Below, piece after piece: positions 37,163 through 49,401 of a stretch of 64,000 nucleotides of DNA. The stretch spans positions 372,001 to 436,000 of the forward strand of contig CAMPDV010000006.1 of assembly GCA_946699065.1 (NCBI GenBank), in the 5' to 3' direction. The translations under genes were made by a program, and so were the position numbers. Each line of letters opens with the position of its first letter. Position 1 is the first letter of the stretch. This DNA is from Loxodes magnus (Eukaryota; Ciliophora; Karyorelictea; Loxodida; Loxodidae). The notes below the pieces were generated by a model. It was given only the letters and a program-made list of their open reading frames with translations. It ran no database searches and was not told the DNA's origin.

Positions 37163-40100
37163 TCATCTATTAGTAAACATAAAATAAGCAACATTTAATT
37201 AATGTTTCTAAAAATTTTCAGCCGAATAAGGTGACTTATTAATTGAATGATTAAAGAAATATTTTTAAAAATTATATTAGATAGCTTTATTCTCAGTATT
37301 GATATTTTATTTGTTTTAAAACTTTTTTAATTTTAGCTGTCTTTAAGTCTTACTCCTGCTTTATGGCTTTTTGATAGAACGCGTATTTTTATTAAAAGCA
37401 ATTTTATGTGTGTTTAGTTCAAATAAAGAAAATAAGGATAGTTTGATAGTAGTTATTATTTTATGAAGTGTTTTTTTGTTATTTCTTTTAATTTATAAAG
37501 AGTTTGTGTTCTTATGTTTCACTGAACTTTATTTTGAAAAGAACTATCTAAACTATACGAAGAATTGCACACGTTCAACTCTCCTAGTGACTAAATCTTA
37601 TGCTCTTCTACTGTATTATCTAGAATTCTAGCACTTTCTTATATAAAAGATTATGCTACCTTTACTTACTCTTTATTCTAGGTGGTCATTTCTAAACTCG
37701 GTAGATTTATGCCTTTATCTATTATTAAGCAACTTACCTATAAGCTAACTTTCCTTAAAGCTCTAAAAGAAATTTTTATAGATCTTAACATTTTTTTATA
37801 ATTCTTCCTGTTTCATTGTAATTTTTTTCTGTGTAATAAACTTCTTTATCTACTCCTAGCTCATCGTCATAAACTCTGCCTACTTATAAATTTCCTGCTT
37901 TTTAAGTAAGAAAAGATCATCATTAAGCTATATTTATGTCTAAACTATTTAAGCTTCTTACTTCCATTTTTAGTAATTAACATGTGCAGTTAGATATTCT
38001 TCCTTAGGGTTGCACTAAAATGTCCATCTAAATAGTTATTGATTGTCTTTCTGCTAACTTATGATAAATTTCATTTCCTTTCTATAAAAATAGAAGCCTA
38101 TTGAAAATATTATGCCACTTCCTACTATATACAGCACTAAGCTTAATGTCTACCCACTATAGTTTATTATTTGTAATAAGAGTCCAATCAAGCCAAAGTA
38201 TGTGCTGATACAAAGAGAGGAAAGCCAAATAGGATTTAGCTTTTTATAAGCGATAGGTTTCTGCTTATAGGTATAAACTACAAATATCTAGCTGCTTATA
38301 AAGTAAATAGTTGATTAGGCATATTTATTAAAATCTAGCAGCTTGCTACTTAGCACTATGAAGCTTTCAAATAATACTAGAACTATCAAGTATTTCTATT
38401 TTACTCTTATTCTTTAAAGGCTTCCTTGTAGCTCTTACCAAAAGGGAATGAAAAGTAAAGCTGATGGGATGAATAAAAATAGGCTAAGAGAGGATAATGC
38501 TACTATTATAATGTGCTCGCCTTATCAGCAGGATAGTTAGCAATCTTCTTCTCAAAATGAGTCTCTGAAAATGAGATTTCCATCTTTATTAGAGTCATAT
38601 GCTTCGACACAAAAAAATGAGTTAATTTGATTATAAATAATAGGCATTAATAGAATCTGATTCAGTACTGGACTTAAATAGTAGCCGAAATTTCCAAACT
38701 ATCTCTTTAGTAAATTGCTACTGAACTCTCATTTTAGTAAAATTGAAGCTAATAATAAAAGCCAAACTCCAACTATCCCTGATATTATGATTTAAGTTAG
38801 ATATTCATATTTGCTATCTACATTTAAGATTCTAATTATATCTCCCATAGCAAACTCCTTAATCATCTGGAATTTACTTTTGTATACTTCTATAGAAGGT
38901 CCCATAAAAAATAGTTATAAGCTTGCAATAGTTAATATTAAGATTTGAGATAAATCGTATATATTCCCATATACATAGTAATCAAGATACTCAAACTCAG
39001 CTTTTTTTCAAACTTTGAGAGAATTTCATGCTGATAAGAGAGTATAAATGAAAACTATAACTATAACGGAATATTTTATTGCTTTTCCTTTATCGAATTA
39101 TTAAATATCTCTATCCTTGAAAGGACATTTAAGTTCTCAATGATCTAAGTAAGTCCCTGAGGTTTAATCTCCCCACATTATGGGTTTTCAGTAGTCCCAA
39201 ACAATTGCACACTCTATACAAAATTATCCGATGGTTTCTATTTTTCATTGACCTGAATTTGTTTTTCTATAATTCTGTAAGAAAGAAGGAACATTATTTC
39301 GATCATTTGTGTTTTATCTAATATCAATTTTACCAGTAGCTCCAATTACTTTTTGAACCCTCATTTCTTTTATTAATTCTCCAAATTGGAATAAATTCCC
39401 TCCTTGATTTATAATATCGTTCATTGCATAACCTGCTAGCAGAACAATATCAAACTCGAAAGCACTTTACATCGAAGCATTTTATTTCGCCCAAATTTCA
39501 TATTCTTCTTTAAGTTACTATCCAAAATCACCAATTCAAGCATTTGATACTATAATAAAAGATCCTTTAGCTACTTCTGATACTTTATGCGAGTTATTAC
39601 TTACTATGTCTATTTTAGAGTTCCATTCACTTAGTCAATCTATTCCTATTACTTCCATATCTCCTGCTCTAACTCCTAAATCGTATAAATATGCAAGAAC
39701 TATTTCAGCATCTGCTTCATAATGGAAAAGCATTAATATCCTAGACTTTAAGAAGCATTCTTTTATGATTGGTTGTCAATCACTTACATTAGCTACTGTC
39801 AGATCTTCAGGCATTATCATTATTTCATTAACTATGTTTATTTTATATTATTGAGCTGCTTCTAAGTAGCTTTTCATTAATCCTAAACCTCAAGCATGAT
39901 TTCCACAAACAAGACCTACATTTTTTCATCCTTAAATGAAAGAAATTTGAGCAATTTATCGAGCTATGAAATCATCAGGCATAGTAGATCTTACAAAATA
40001 TGGAAATTCTGTAACATTAGAGAGTCGAGAAGCTTTTGTCCCTCCTGATGCAGCTTACATTGGAAAGTTTTATTACTCAAAGAATTAAAGTTAGTATATA

Positions 40101-41404
40101 GTATTTGAACTTACAGCTGGAACAAAATATATTATTCCAAATTTATCCTTCTTTGCACTTCATTCCTTATAAACATAATCGTAATTAAAAATAGTGGATC
40201 CGCTATAAATAGCCTCATTTTTCAGATAATAGTGCTATAATATGCTACTCTATTTATTTATTCAATCGACTGCGAATAATCTACCATTATAATAAGTCTC
40301 TACCCAATCAATTAGATTTCCGTCAGGGTTATATAAGTCTTGATCCATACTAATAGGAATTTAAATATCTTCTTGAACAGGAACTTAAGTTATATTTCCA
40401 GGTCATACTATTTATTTATCCTAAATGAAATGCGTTTCATTCAGGATTCCTACTTCTACTATTTTACTATTCTAGACATTCAATACTTTGAAGAATACTT
40501 CTACTAGCTTTCCTCCAGAATCAACAAATGCTTATATTTTAGCTCTAACAGATTAAAAAATACTCCCTTCTACTTATTTCGAAAGCTATATAATTTTTTT
40601 CAAAGCTAATTCGATACAGTAGGCATTATATTCTTGCTCACTATAAGTGACTCTACTCCCAAAGTTAAACCCTATAAGCCCATCAATTTTATTCTTAATA
40701 TTTCATATCTTTCTTGTTCCTCTGAATGAAGTTATGAAGACAAAACCTTTAGAAAAAAATTGATTTTTGTAAGTATAATTCATAAATCAGGCTATTTGTT
40801 CTTCTAATGCGATTCATAAGAATTTAGTAGCAGTAATTCTCTAAAGGCTAGTTATAAACTCCTCAATGTTCTGATAGTTAAAATTACTTAATACTAGATA
40901 CATTCTTACTGCCTCAAATTTTTCAAACTGCGTATATGCTTCTTAAAACTGATCTACATTTCTGATAAAACCGATTTGAGTCCAATTAAAATATCTGAAA
41001 AACGTGAAAGTACTTTGGATAATTTCATAGTCACTTGGTAAGATATAAAACGTAGAATCTTCCTGCTGAAGTCCTTAGTTTTAAGAAGTAACTAGTAAAA
41101 TTAAGTTAAACTTCTAGCAGATTTCACTTAATACTCAGGTATATTATTCCTAAAAGGTAACATCAACTATGATCTAAACTTCCTTTCTCTTTAGATCTTC
41201 TAGTTGCTGTTCTATCTATAGCAAATCTGAAATTTCTAGCTAATAAATTTTATTTATAGTATCACTATATTCTCTTTCAACAGCTTCTTATAAGTAACTC
41301 ATATATAAATTAGCGTACTAAGTCTCGACACTCGAAATTAAAGCAATATTTTATGATTGAAGGTAAATTACACAGACCGAAAACAAAAGGAGCAACTTCG
41401 ACAT
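37163..41404 (-). CDS. Large receptor: tandem ligand-binding modules and multi-pass membrane domain, copy 1
   Basis: Begins at ATG 41404 with a signal peptide (MSKLLLLFSVCVIYLQ). Residues about 20-430 form a first bilobed ligand-binding-like module. A second module at about 440-770 matches the class C receptor/natriuretic-peptide ectodomain (ANF_receptor) pattern: EFPYFVRSTMPDDF, then GWKNVGLVCGNHAWGLG. A Cys/Trp-rich juxtamembrane stretch follows, then about eight or nine hydrophobic helices (residues about 778-1103) and a Gln/Lys-rich, probably coiled-coil tail. Trp is encoded mostly by TGA. In-frame TGA is reached only at 37163-37165, inside DNA missing from the other copy, so true termination probably lies between there and TAA near 37673. 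Most likely a cell-surface or organelle receptor; ligand unknown. Confidence 0.85.
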
Positions 41405-42461
41405 TTTAAACCAAATAGCTTTGAATTAAAAATTGATGCTAAGAAAGTTATTTTAAATTTAGATTTAACTAAGAGAGAGAAAATAAACTATTTTATAAAT
41501 GGAAAAAAATTATAAGAGAACTTTAAATTCTTAATATGCCTTTTAGGATAATTATGAAAAATCTACTGCTTTAAGAAATTTCTTTGTATAACTTAAGAAA
41601 CTTCTTTTAGTAAAAGCTGACTAAAACTAATAGGACAGAAGATTAGGCATCTTGGAAAAATTGGAAGTATCTTATCATGAATTTTTTCGAAAGCAGAATT
41701 GAAAGTCACCAAAATATTTTCTGTCTGAGAGAGCATTCTAAACAAATTAGTAGACATTAACTAAGAGATAAAATCAGCATAACGATATAAACTTTTTATA
41801 AATTATAAATTGCTATAAAATCAAGCATTCATTCCCACACTTAGATTAGCAATATAAATGACAAAGGGAATGTTAAATAACCTACTGTTGAAATAAAAAC
41901 AGATAAAATTTTATTAATTAATTTGCTATTTCTTTAATAAGAATGGTCTAACTATTAATGAATTTTCATAATATTTGAAGATATGATTTAGTCTAATAGA
42001 TTAACTCAATTTAACTTCCTTATCTCAAATATTTATCTAATAAATTTATTAAAAAAGGATTTTAAATTATCGTTATGATTACAATCCAACTTCTTATTTT
42101 AATAACTTGATCAAATAACTTAATTTATAAGCAGCTATCTAAGTACTATTTCATCTCTTTAGTATTTGTCAAATTACTTTTAATTTTAATCTAAATAAGA
42201 ATTAACTATTCGTCACCTCATACCCTTGTTGATGTATAATTTATTTAAAGAAACTTAAAAATTAATATTTAACCTCTAATTTGCAATCTTTGTTCCACTT
42301 GATAGTTTTGAGTTAGATACAAAACTTGATTATCAATAGGGGACTAATATACTACTGATTTATTAGTTTTAGATGCAGTTAAATAAAAAAGTAAATAGAA
42401 CTAAGGATAATAAATCTAGTAATTAAGTTAAAGACACAAGAGTATATAAACATATCACTAC
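41405..42461. other. Divergent intergenic region
   Basis: Lies between the receptor (minus) and the next gene (plus) and is therefore a probable two-way promoter region. It is conserved in the second copy up to about 42080; there the second copy lacks two stretches (about 42090-42290 and 42400-42450). Confidence 0.4.
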
Positions 42462-43778
42462 ATGCTTTTGTTAGTTTAAATAAGCTTCAGAAAACATTTT
42501 TAATCCTTTATAATTAATACTCTTATTGCTAGTTAGTCACCTCTTTATAGACAGTATCCATTTTAATTTTTACCAATTTATCTTATAATTTTCTTAAGTC
42601 TTTACTAAAAGTACCTAATTGTAGTAGAAGTTTAAGGATACTTAGAACCGCCTAAAAGAATAGAAGATTTAGGAAGGTATAGTGTAATCTTGAAAATAAG
42701 AATAGAAGTGTTTTTCCATATGAGAATGAAATGCATACAAGATGAAAGTATGGTAGATTGAAAGTTTAGAATGCTTATAGTGTTAATAGTTGAATTGTAT
42801 AAATAACAATATTTTTTAAGCTTTATAGGAATATTTTATACTTTTAAATAGAAATAACTAGATAATTATGAAATATTGCTTTAGGAATTTTTGGAGATTC
42901 TATACATAAATGGAAAGGTAAATTGGCAGATATTTATAGTACTGGAGTAAGAAGATATTAGTATTAGAATTAAATAGGGAACCCAATTATTTTAGATATT
43001 ATAAGCAAAATCAGAAAGCAAATTAAGTCTATTCAAGGAAGATTTTTAAATACCAATTTAATCTTCAGAAATTTTTGATTAGGTTGATAAAAAGTAAAAA
43101 ACTGAGCTTAAAAACTATTAGAAGCAAATCAAACGTTTTGTAAGATAAATCTTAAACTGCTAGAAGCACAACAGAAATTAGAAGCTTTAAATTTATTAAA
43201 TTTGGCAGTTAGCAGGAACAATAAAGCACATAAGTTTTAGCAATGCATATAATATTAAATAATCATCTAACAAACTAGTCTTAAGCTCTAATTATCTTGA
43301 TCCTTCTAAATAACTTCTTAATGATCTGTATATTTTCTTTAGTTAACCATCTAATGTAAATTAGATGAGAAATATAGATAATATATTAACTTAATTTAAA
43401 ATAAAAAGGATAATCTATTTTTTGTATGCAAACTTGAAGTTGCGCGCTTTTATTCTCTCTTTAGTTATTTTATAATAGCTTGAATCTAGCATCATTAATT
43501 AATGTATGAGTTTATTATACTAAAGTCTAATTTAATTATCAATGAAATAAACTTTCATAGGATAAACAATAGATACATTCTCTAAGCATTATAACTTAAA
43601 AAAGTCTCTTAAATACTAATTAATACTCTATAAAAATTTAGCTATGAGCTAATTTAATTCTCTAACTTTGTTGAACCCAAAAATGAAACTAATTATTACA
43701 GTTATACAGTTTTCAGCTATTTATATTTTATAAGTTATTAATAAAAGTTAGATATAATTAAAAATAACTAGCAGCTGA
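42462..43778 (+). CDS. Unrecognised protein downstream of receptor, copy 1
   Basis: Coherent frame of 438 residues from ATG 42462 to TGA 43776-43778. Codons beginning with G are about 23% over 42620-43140. The N-terminus (MLLLVQISFRKHF) is hydrophobic; the middle is charged (PPKRIEDLGRYSV) and the C-terminal half mixed. The first 46 codons recur in the second direct-repeat copy with mostly conservative changes. Between about 43600 and 44300 other frames also look coding (for example EGYFIIDNKYITIVRQLEA near 43870), so the gene may continue through short introns past the proposed stop. Function unknown. Confidence 0.45.
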
Positions 43779-44528
43779 TTATATTATCTATGATACTATC
43801 TCATTGATACTAACTTAAAATACAATCAAGTTACTTTTAGTTTATAAGTTTTGATTTGAAGGCTACTTTATAATAGATAATAAATATATCACTATTGTAA
43901 GGTAATTGGAAGCTTTAGAATTATTAAGGGAGTATATCAAAATGGTTATCTATATCTTTAAATAGATGTTATAATGGATCCATGCTACAGTATTTTAATA
44001 TTAATAGCAGAGTAAATTATTATAGTAACTTCGCATTGAATATTACAACTAGTAGAAAAGCATAAAAGAACTTATAGTTGAATTTTATTTAAAGGACTAA
44101 AATAAGATAGAAGGTATTTATTTGAGAATCAATTTTAAGATTAATTGTATATTAGCGAGTAAGCATACAATTAATAGACTTAATTCTTAAGCCTTTTCAA
44201 ACTTTCTTTTGGCTTTAGTCTAAAAATTAGTTAAAATGTAAAATCAATAGATTTTGTCAAAGAAATCTACAAAATTTTTATTTTAGATTTAAAATTTAAA
44301 TATCCCATTTTTGAAGTATATGCTCATTAAGAAAGATCTTTGAAAGCACATGTAATATTATAATTTAAATAAAGCTAAATTATAGAAATCCTTTATATTA
44401 TACCCTTTTTAATTAATTCTAGCAAGTATATTCATATTCATACTAAACAATAATCATTTAGTTATGCAAAGCTTTAATTGAATGAAGCATTAAGTTCTAT
44501 CCTTTCAAAAATTTAATAGTTCTTATTA
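43779..44528 (+). other. Probable continuation of coding sequence, structure unresolved
   Basis: From about 43760 to 44340 a plus-strand frame reads coherently (charged, Gln/Lys-rich, ending LIKKDL at TGA). Upstream it overlaps the end of the previous frame, so it could be a further exon of that gene or a separate small gene. No domain recognised. Confidence 0.35.
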
Positions 44529-45049
44529 TCATTTTTGAATTTAATTATTTAAAGATAAAGAAAATATTATATCGATAATTAAAATCTAACCCAGTATTAA
44601 AAATAATAGCAAGCTATTTAGAAATATATATAGCTGCTTCCTTTTGTACTCTTTTTATAATAATAATAAATAGATTAATGTGGGTCTGCCATTTTTAGAC
44701 TTCCGCAATTTAATGTTTCTTACATAAAAAATTTTTAAGCTTAATTTCTCCTTGTTTTGATTCAAAAATTTGAAACCTTCTTATCTTAAATAGTTATCGT
44801 CGAAAGCCGGAGTTGGAGCTCTTATAGAGTTCTCATTCTTGGGCAAACGAACATTCTTGAGTAGTCTTCTATAATTAAAAAATCTTAGTTAAATTTTGTC
44901 TCAGCTATGCCTTGCCTTTTATACAAGCTCCTATCCAAGTCGCCGTCATAGAGAATAGGAGATTTTCTGAGACGCGGACTACAGAATAAGACTCGCTTGT
45001 TCTGATGTTGATTCTCAAACTAAGAACTAGCTTGAGGCTCACCATCCAT
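44529..45049 (-). CDS. Small unrecognised protein, probable two-exon gene
   Basis: Starts at ATG 45049 in a GC-richer patch (MDGEPQASSQFENQHQNKR). Removing a 56-base GT...AG stretch at 44869-44924 joins the first 125 bases in frame to a second exon reading LLKNVRLPKNENSIRAPTPA and ending at TGA 44529-44531. The product would be about 154 residues, hydrophilic and Pro/Arg-rich in the middle with a hydrophobic tail. The raised GC content and charged composition argue for coding. Family unknown; the intron is a proposal. Confidence 0.42.
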
Positions 45050-46429
45050 ATTTTAATTTTTATATTAAAAGGAATTAAATATTTCTGCTCCAGCTTGTTA
45101 TAATATCACCTTTCTTGCTTTCTTCCTCATCTATGACTTTTTTAAAGAATCTTTTATACTTTTATGATCTTGAAATTTATTTATCTGACTGAAGTAAAAT
45201 AAAGTAATTTATTAGATTTAGGAAATTACTTATTAAAAACACTTCTTTTCTTATAATCATTTTTAGTGTTTGTAAGCAAGTCTATTTTATGTCTAATGTT
45301 TAGTATTTAGATATAAAGCTAAAATCCTACTGATTAAATAGGTTATTATTTTTGGTACTAGCTATGTTAAAAATAAATCTGATGTACTAATGTTGCTGAA
45401 AGTTTAATATTTAGCCTTAATAAACAAGAATCAATTAATTTTTCTATCAAATTATGTTTAAAATCATACTAGCATAAAGTAAAGTAGTGAGTAAATGAGA
45501 TTTCACAATCTATGAGTATTGAAATACAACATTAGCAATAAAAACTTTTACATTCATTGGTACTAAGAAAGTTTTTGATTTTCTTTTAATAAAAAGGATA
45601 AACTTGATGGTTTTCTTAGGAATAGAAAGATTTATTTATCTATTTCCCTTTATCAAATATTTTTACAATAAACAACTAAAAAATGAGGAAAGTATAGTGA
45701 CTTAGCAAATATATCTAAAGTCTCTCAATAAGAATAAATTTCTTAACTATAAGATAAATTTACTATTATTTAAAAGGATAAAAGATATTTATATTCTTTT
45801 ACTTTATTAACTATAAAAGAATCATATAAGTCTAAGAGATAGAGAAGCGTTGGTATAAATTAAAAATGATTATGTTATAATAAATACTTTTTTATTCTGC
45901 GAAGTTTGATATCTAAATTGAAAGAAAACATTTAAAGATCCTTTTATTCATAATAACTTTAATAAAGGTAATTTCTTTGAAGGTTAAGAGATAAAAATTA
46001 TGGTGTTTCTACATCCTTAAAAATTTTTACAAACCTAATGTCTAAAATATATAATGAAAATTTAACTTATCTAGTACTAGGAAAAAAGATAATGAAATAA
46101 TAAAGATCTAGAAACTATTTTAATTAATTTAGAAATCTTTGAAGTTTAATTAAAACCAGATGGATTTTAAGTTTCAACTACTATTTAGATACTAATTAAT
46201 ATATCTTCTTTTGTCTATATAGTGATATCATTTATTGATTAGTTTAGAAATAAATGAACTCATCTATATCTCCTACTATAAGGTATAATCAAGATAGAAT
46301 ATAATCATACTGATATATTATTTTATTATATTTATTTAAATTCTATAAAATAATTACTCTTCAGTTTAGAAGTTAACTATTAGTATTGCAAAAATAAAAT
46401 CAGAACTGTAAACAAATTTTAGGATTTAT
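45050..46429. other. AT-rich region, no supported gene
   Basis: No recognisable gene. The 3' part could hold the decayed 5' half of the third LRR copy, but I could not align it by eye. Confidence 0.3.
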
Positions 46430-46920
46430 GAATTACTAAAGTTATTAGAATTATTAGTTTTAGCTATCCAAAATCCCAATTTATGGATATCTTACTGATT
46501 ATTTAATTTGGTAAATTTTTTGAGAGCTAGGGCAATTAAAACTATTTGATCTAGTTAGAAAAGCATAATTCTTCAAAAATCTAATAAAAAGATTAGATAA
46601 AGCTCTTATTCCTCTACTATTAGAACATCTATATTAGAAGTTACAAAAAAAGATGAGATTAGCTAATAAAAATTTATCTTCGATTATTTCCTCATAAATT
46701 AAAATTTAAGGCAAAATATAAGAGTTATAGAATATTACAAGCAAATAACTGAGAAAAAGCCTAAATTTATATTTAAGGTTTTAGAATTTTTAACATAAAG
46801 ATCTACCAAGTGAAATGATTAGTATATGCAAATGAATTTAGAATATATAATAACTTATATTTGCTATTTAAATAAAACACTCTACTATAAGATTGTTATT
46901 TAAGTTAAACTAATTAATTA
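46430..46920 (+). pseudogene. Third, partial copy of LRR gene C-terminal region
   Basis: Diverged relative of the last part of the LRR genes (compare about 9560-9800). Shared features include KLKFK...SYRI, YIQGF/YIWIQGL and the ENE/ANEF...Y..L.LLFK pattern. The frame changes near 46440, and no F-box or leucine-rich part is recognisable upstream, so this is probably a relic. It has the same orientation relative to the damaged tRNA-Gly at 48430 as the left-arm gene has to its tRNA. Confidence 0.55.
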
Positions 46921-48156
46921 ATGCTTAATTGTAAGTAAGCAAATATCTAGTCAATTTTCTGTTTTTATCTGTTATTGTTAAATTTTAATGCTTAAAGATA
47001 GCTAAGCTCTCTGAGTGCTGCTTTATCTGAATAGACTCTTTATGGATATTACGAAATCACTATGAGTAATGAATGCATACTTCTTAATCATATATTTCAA
47101 ATACCTATCAAGACAGGATAACTTTTCAGATACGTTTCCTTCAATATTTTGAATCCAATCGTGGACCACTCATAGGTTAGAGATATAAACGACAGTTCAA
47201 AATCTTGCTACAGCTGTATTTTTGGTTATTATGGTCCTAATTATAATTTTTGAATTGTTTTACTGAAATTAGTTGGAATACAAAATTTTTAGTAATTAAA
47301 TTTTCGTTAAATAATCAAATTTAAAAAGCTTCCTGAAGTATACCGCAAGATCAAACAGAAGTTTCTAAAACTAACAACATAATCAGACAGAATTAAGAAA
47401 TAGTATTGAAAATTAGTAAAAAATAAGAAAATATTATAAAGACAAATGATACTAAGAAAACAACAAAGTGAAATAATGAAAATAGAAAAAAAATTAGCAA
47501 AATGATACTTAAAATGAATACAAGCTAAGTTTGTAATTCAAAAATACATCTGTAGAGAAGTGCAAAAATCTTATATCTTAAATAAGAATATTTAAAGAAA
47601 TAAAGAAAAAATAATAAAAAGAAGATATAACAACTAATTATAATATGAAGGATTAGAGAGAAATCTTTTATGAACATGCTAGGAGATATTTTCAAGAGAA
47701 AAGAAAAATACGACTGTAAGGACAAGTAAAGTAGGGCTTAGTTAGAGATTTTAAACTTTTATTTAAGTCTCCAGAACAATTCGGAAACTGGTGGATGGAA
47801 GATTGAAAATCTTCTAAGAATATCAAAAAATTAATTTCATATTCATATTAGCTTTAAAAATGAGAGAATTAATAATTTTTAAGTATGCTAGCCTACCTTT
47901 AAGAATCTATTAAATTTTGGTGATTTTTAGTATTTTTTGCAGCGAAATAAATAAAGAAAAGTCTATAATTTTGGTAATTATAATACTTAAAAACGTAAAG
48001 GTTATATATTGCGTGTTTTATCTTAGTCTAATAAGTGATTATTATGAATACCATTTTGCTTATTTATAGTAAAGTTTTTCTTTCATTTCCACATTTTTTA
48101 TTTAATTTATTTATTTCCTTAATTTAATATAATTTGCCTTAAGATACTTCGATTGA
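46921..48156 (+). CDS. Unrecognised protein following LRR relic
   Basis: Coherent frame of 411 residues from ATG 46921 to TGA 48154-48156, in the same frame as the LRR relic just upstream, so the start could lie earlier. Contains a Cys-containing, GC-richer part near 47060-47220 (MSNECILLNHIFQIP, then KSCYSCIFGYYGP), a basic middle (about 47340-47660) and a hydrophobic C-terminal part. G-starting codons are about 17-18%. This part has no counterpart in the two inverted-repeat arms. Function unknown. Confidence 0.42.
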
Positions 48157-48429
48157 CAAAAACATTTAGAAATTTATTCTTTATGCTTCCAATTTTATTT
48201 AAAAAAGACAATAAATAAGAATTTATCAACTACATAACTTATTATCTATTTCTGCTTAGTAGCATCTACTGTTTAAAGTTCACTTAAACTATATATGAAG
48301 CTTAATTCTTTTACATTCTTGTGATTTTAATGTTCCTGATTTTTTATAAATAGAGTAAGTGTAAATAGTTAAGATTATTCTTAGTATTAGGCTTTTAGGG
48401 TTAATTCTAATACTAATTATGAATTCAAA
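48157..48429. other. Spacer with tRNA-Gly-type flank
   Basis: No gene seen. The last 90 bases (ATAGAGTAAGTGTAAA...CTTAGTATTA...) match the flank of tRNA-Gly at 10270-10368, showing that the pseudogene arose by duplication of the block. Confidence 0.5.
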
Positions 48430-48500
48430 AGCGCCATCCGGGACATGAACCCGGGTAACTGCTTGGAAGACAGTTATCCTAACCACTAGACTAATGGTGC
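48430..48500 (-). pseudogene. tRNA-Gly pseudogene
   Basis: Recognisable copy of tRNA-Gly(UCC) with damage: the T-loop reads TTCATGT instead of TTCGAGT, one base is lost between anticodon and T arms, the acceptor stem has C to T (GCACCAT opposite ATGGCGC) and the anticodon stem has one changed base. The anticodon TCC is still present. Loss of the TTCGA core of the T-loop, part of the internal B-box promoter, should prevent normal transcription and folding. Confidence 0.85.
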
Positions 48501-48540
48501 CTATAATTATATTAGAAAGATGCTTATTAAATAACAAAAA

Positions 48541-48956
48541 AATTGATGTCGACTGCGGTCAGAAGAACTTGCAGTAAAATCTGCTGCAGTGTATACTGAA
48601 TTGCAAGTAATCTCGCCCTAGATGCCATCAATGGGGAAGAGTGAACAAACTCGGAAGAAACAAGCCTAACTTGCCCGAGGGTTCTTGCTATCAGTACAAA
48701 AGTATGAATGAAGGCCTTCTAATGACTTAATTACTTCTTATAAGGATCTTATTCAAGAGGACTGAAGCAATTTGTTCAAGATCCGAGAATAATCTTTAAT
48801 AAGTAGATTCCCCATTTGGAGAAGCTGACTTGACTCATTGGATAACTAGAATGACAACATGAAGTATGAGAATACTTTTCTAATATTAAATATTAATATT
48901 GAAAGAGCTACTCCCCAACGAGGTGCAACACGCTATATAATAATATTTATTTATTT
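48541..48956 (+). mobile_element. SINE-like element, family A, copy 3
   Basis: The most diverged clear copy. Shared blocks with 3432 and 12716: GTCGACTGCGG, CTAGATGCCATCA, TCTAATGACTTAAT and CCCCATTTGGAGAAGCTGAC, with the tail hairpin altered (AGAGCTACTCCCCAACGAGG) and an ATTT tail. It sits about 40 bases from the tRNA-Gly pseudogene, inside DNA that is continuous in the left arm, so it inserted after this copy of the block formed. Confidence 0.75.
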
Positions 48957-49401
48957 GATGCCTTTTTTAACATAGCAAGGATCATTTATATACAAACTTC
49001 AGTTTACAAATCTTATTCTATCTTTATATTATCAATTATCAGATTATAGGTTATATTGCTTAAATTTAATAGCCAAAACTACTTTCAAAAACTAGGGATT
49101 ATAAAAGTCTAAATTTTCTTACAAGAATAGTTGAATCAAGAAGATAAATGGTATAAATCGAACTTTCTATAAAATTGATGATTTTGGGATATTTAAAGGA
49201 AATAAAAATTTGATAGAAGAACAATAAAAAAGAGAAATGTGGAAATACATAAGAATAATATAAATTATATCTCAGATAAGAGTAATAGATAGAATTTAAT
49301 AGTAATTAATAAGCTAATTTATTTATTATAGCTAAAGACGTTTAGATAAGAGAGATTAAAGGAAAATTAAAGTTATGAAGCATGACATCAAGTTAAAAAG
49401 A
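48957..49401. other. Diverged duplicate of tRNA-Gly upstream spacer
   Basis: Matches about 10540-10960 of the left arm and spacer in diverged form (shared TATCAATTATCAGATTA, then ATAATAGATA and AGATAAGA motifs). No gene seen. Confidence 0.5.

Larger units (their letters stand above)
32640..42600 (+). repeat. Direct repeat, copy 1
   Basis: Matches 54350-64000 in the same orientation: tRNA-Ala with its flanks, a long AT-rich stretch, the receptor gene and the start of the next gene. The receptor part is nearly identical between copies, while the AT-rich part has diverged and carries several copy-specific insertions of 100-270 bases. The second copy runs off the window, so the full repeat is longer. 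Confidence 0.9.

Noticed and set aside
47525-47725. Minus-strand hydrophobic frame of 66 codons
   Set aside because: Opposite the basic part of the plus-strand frame 46921-48156, which has better codon bias.
48289-48537. Minus-strand frame of 82 codons
   Set aside because: It runs through the tRNA-Gly pseudogene and its flank, so it is not a protein gene.
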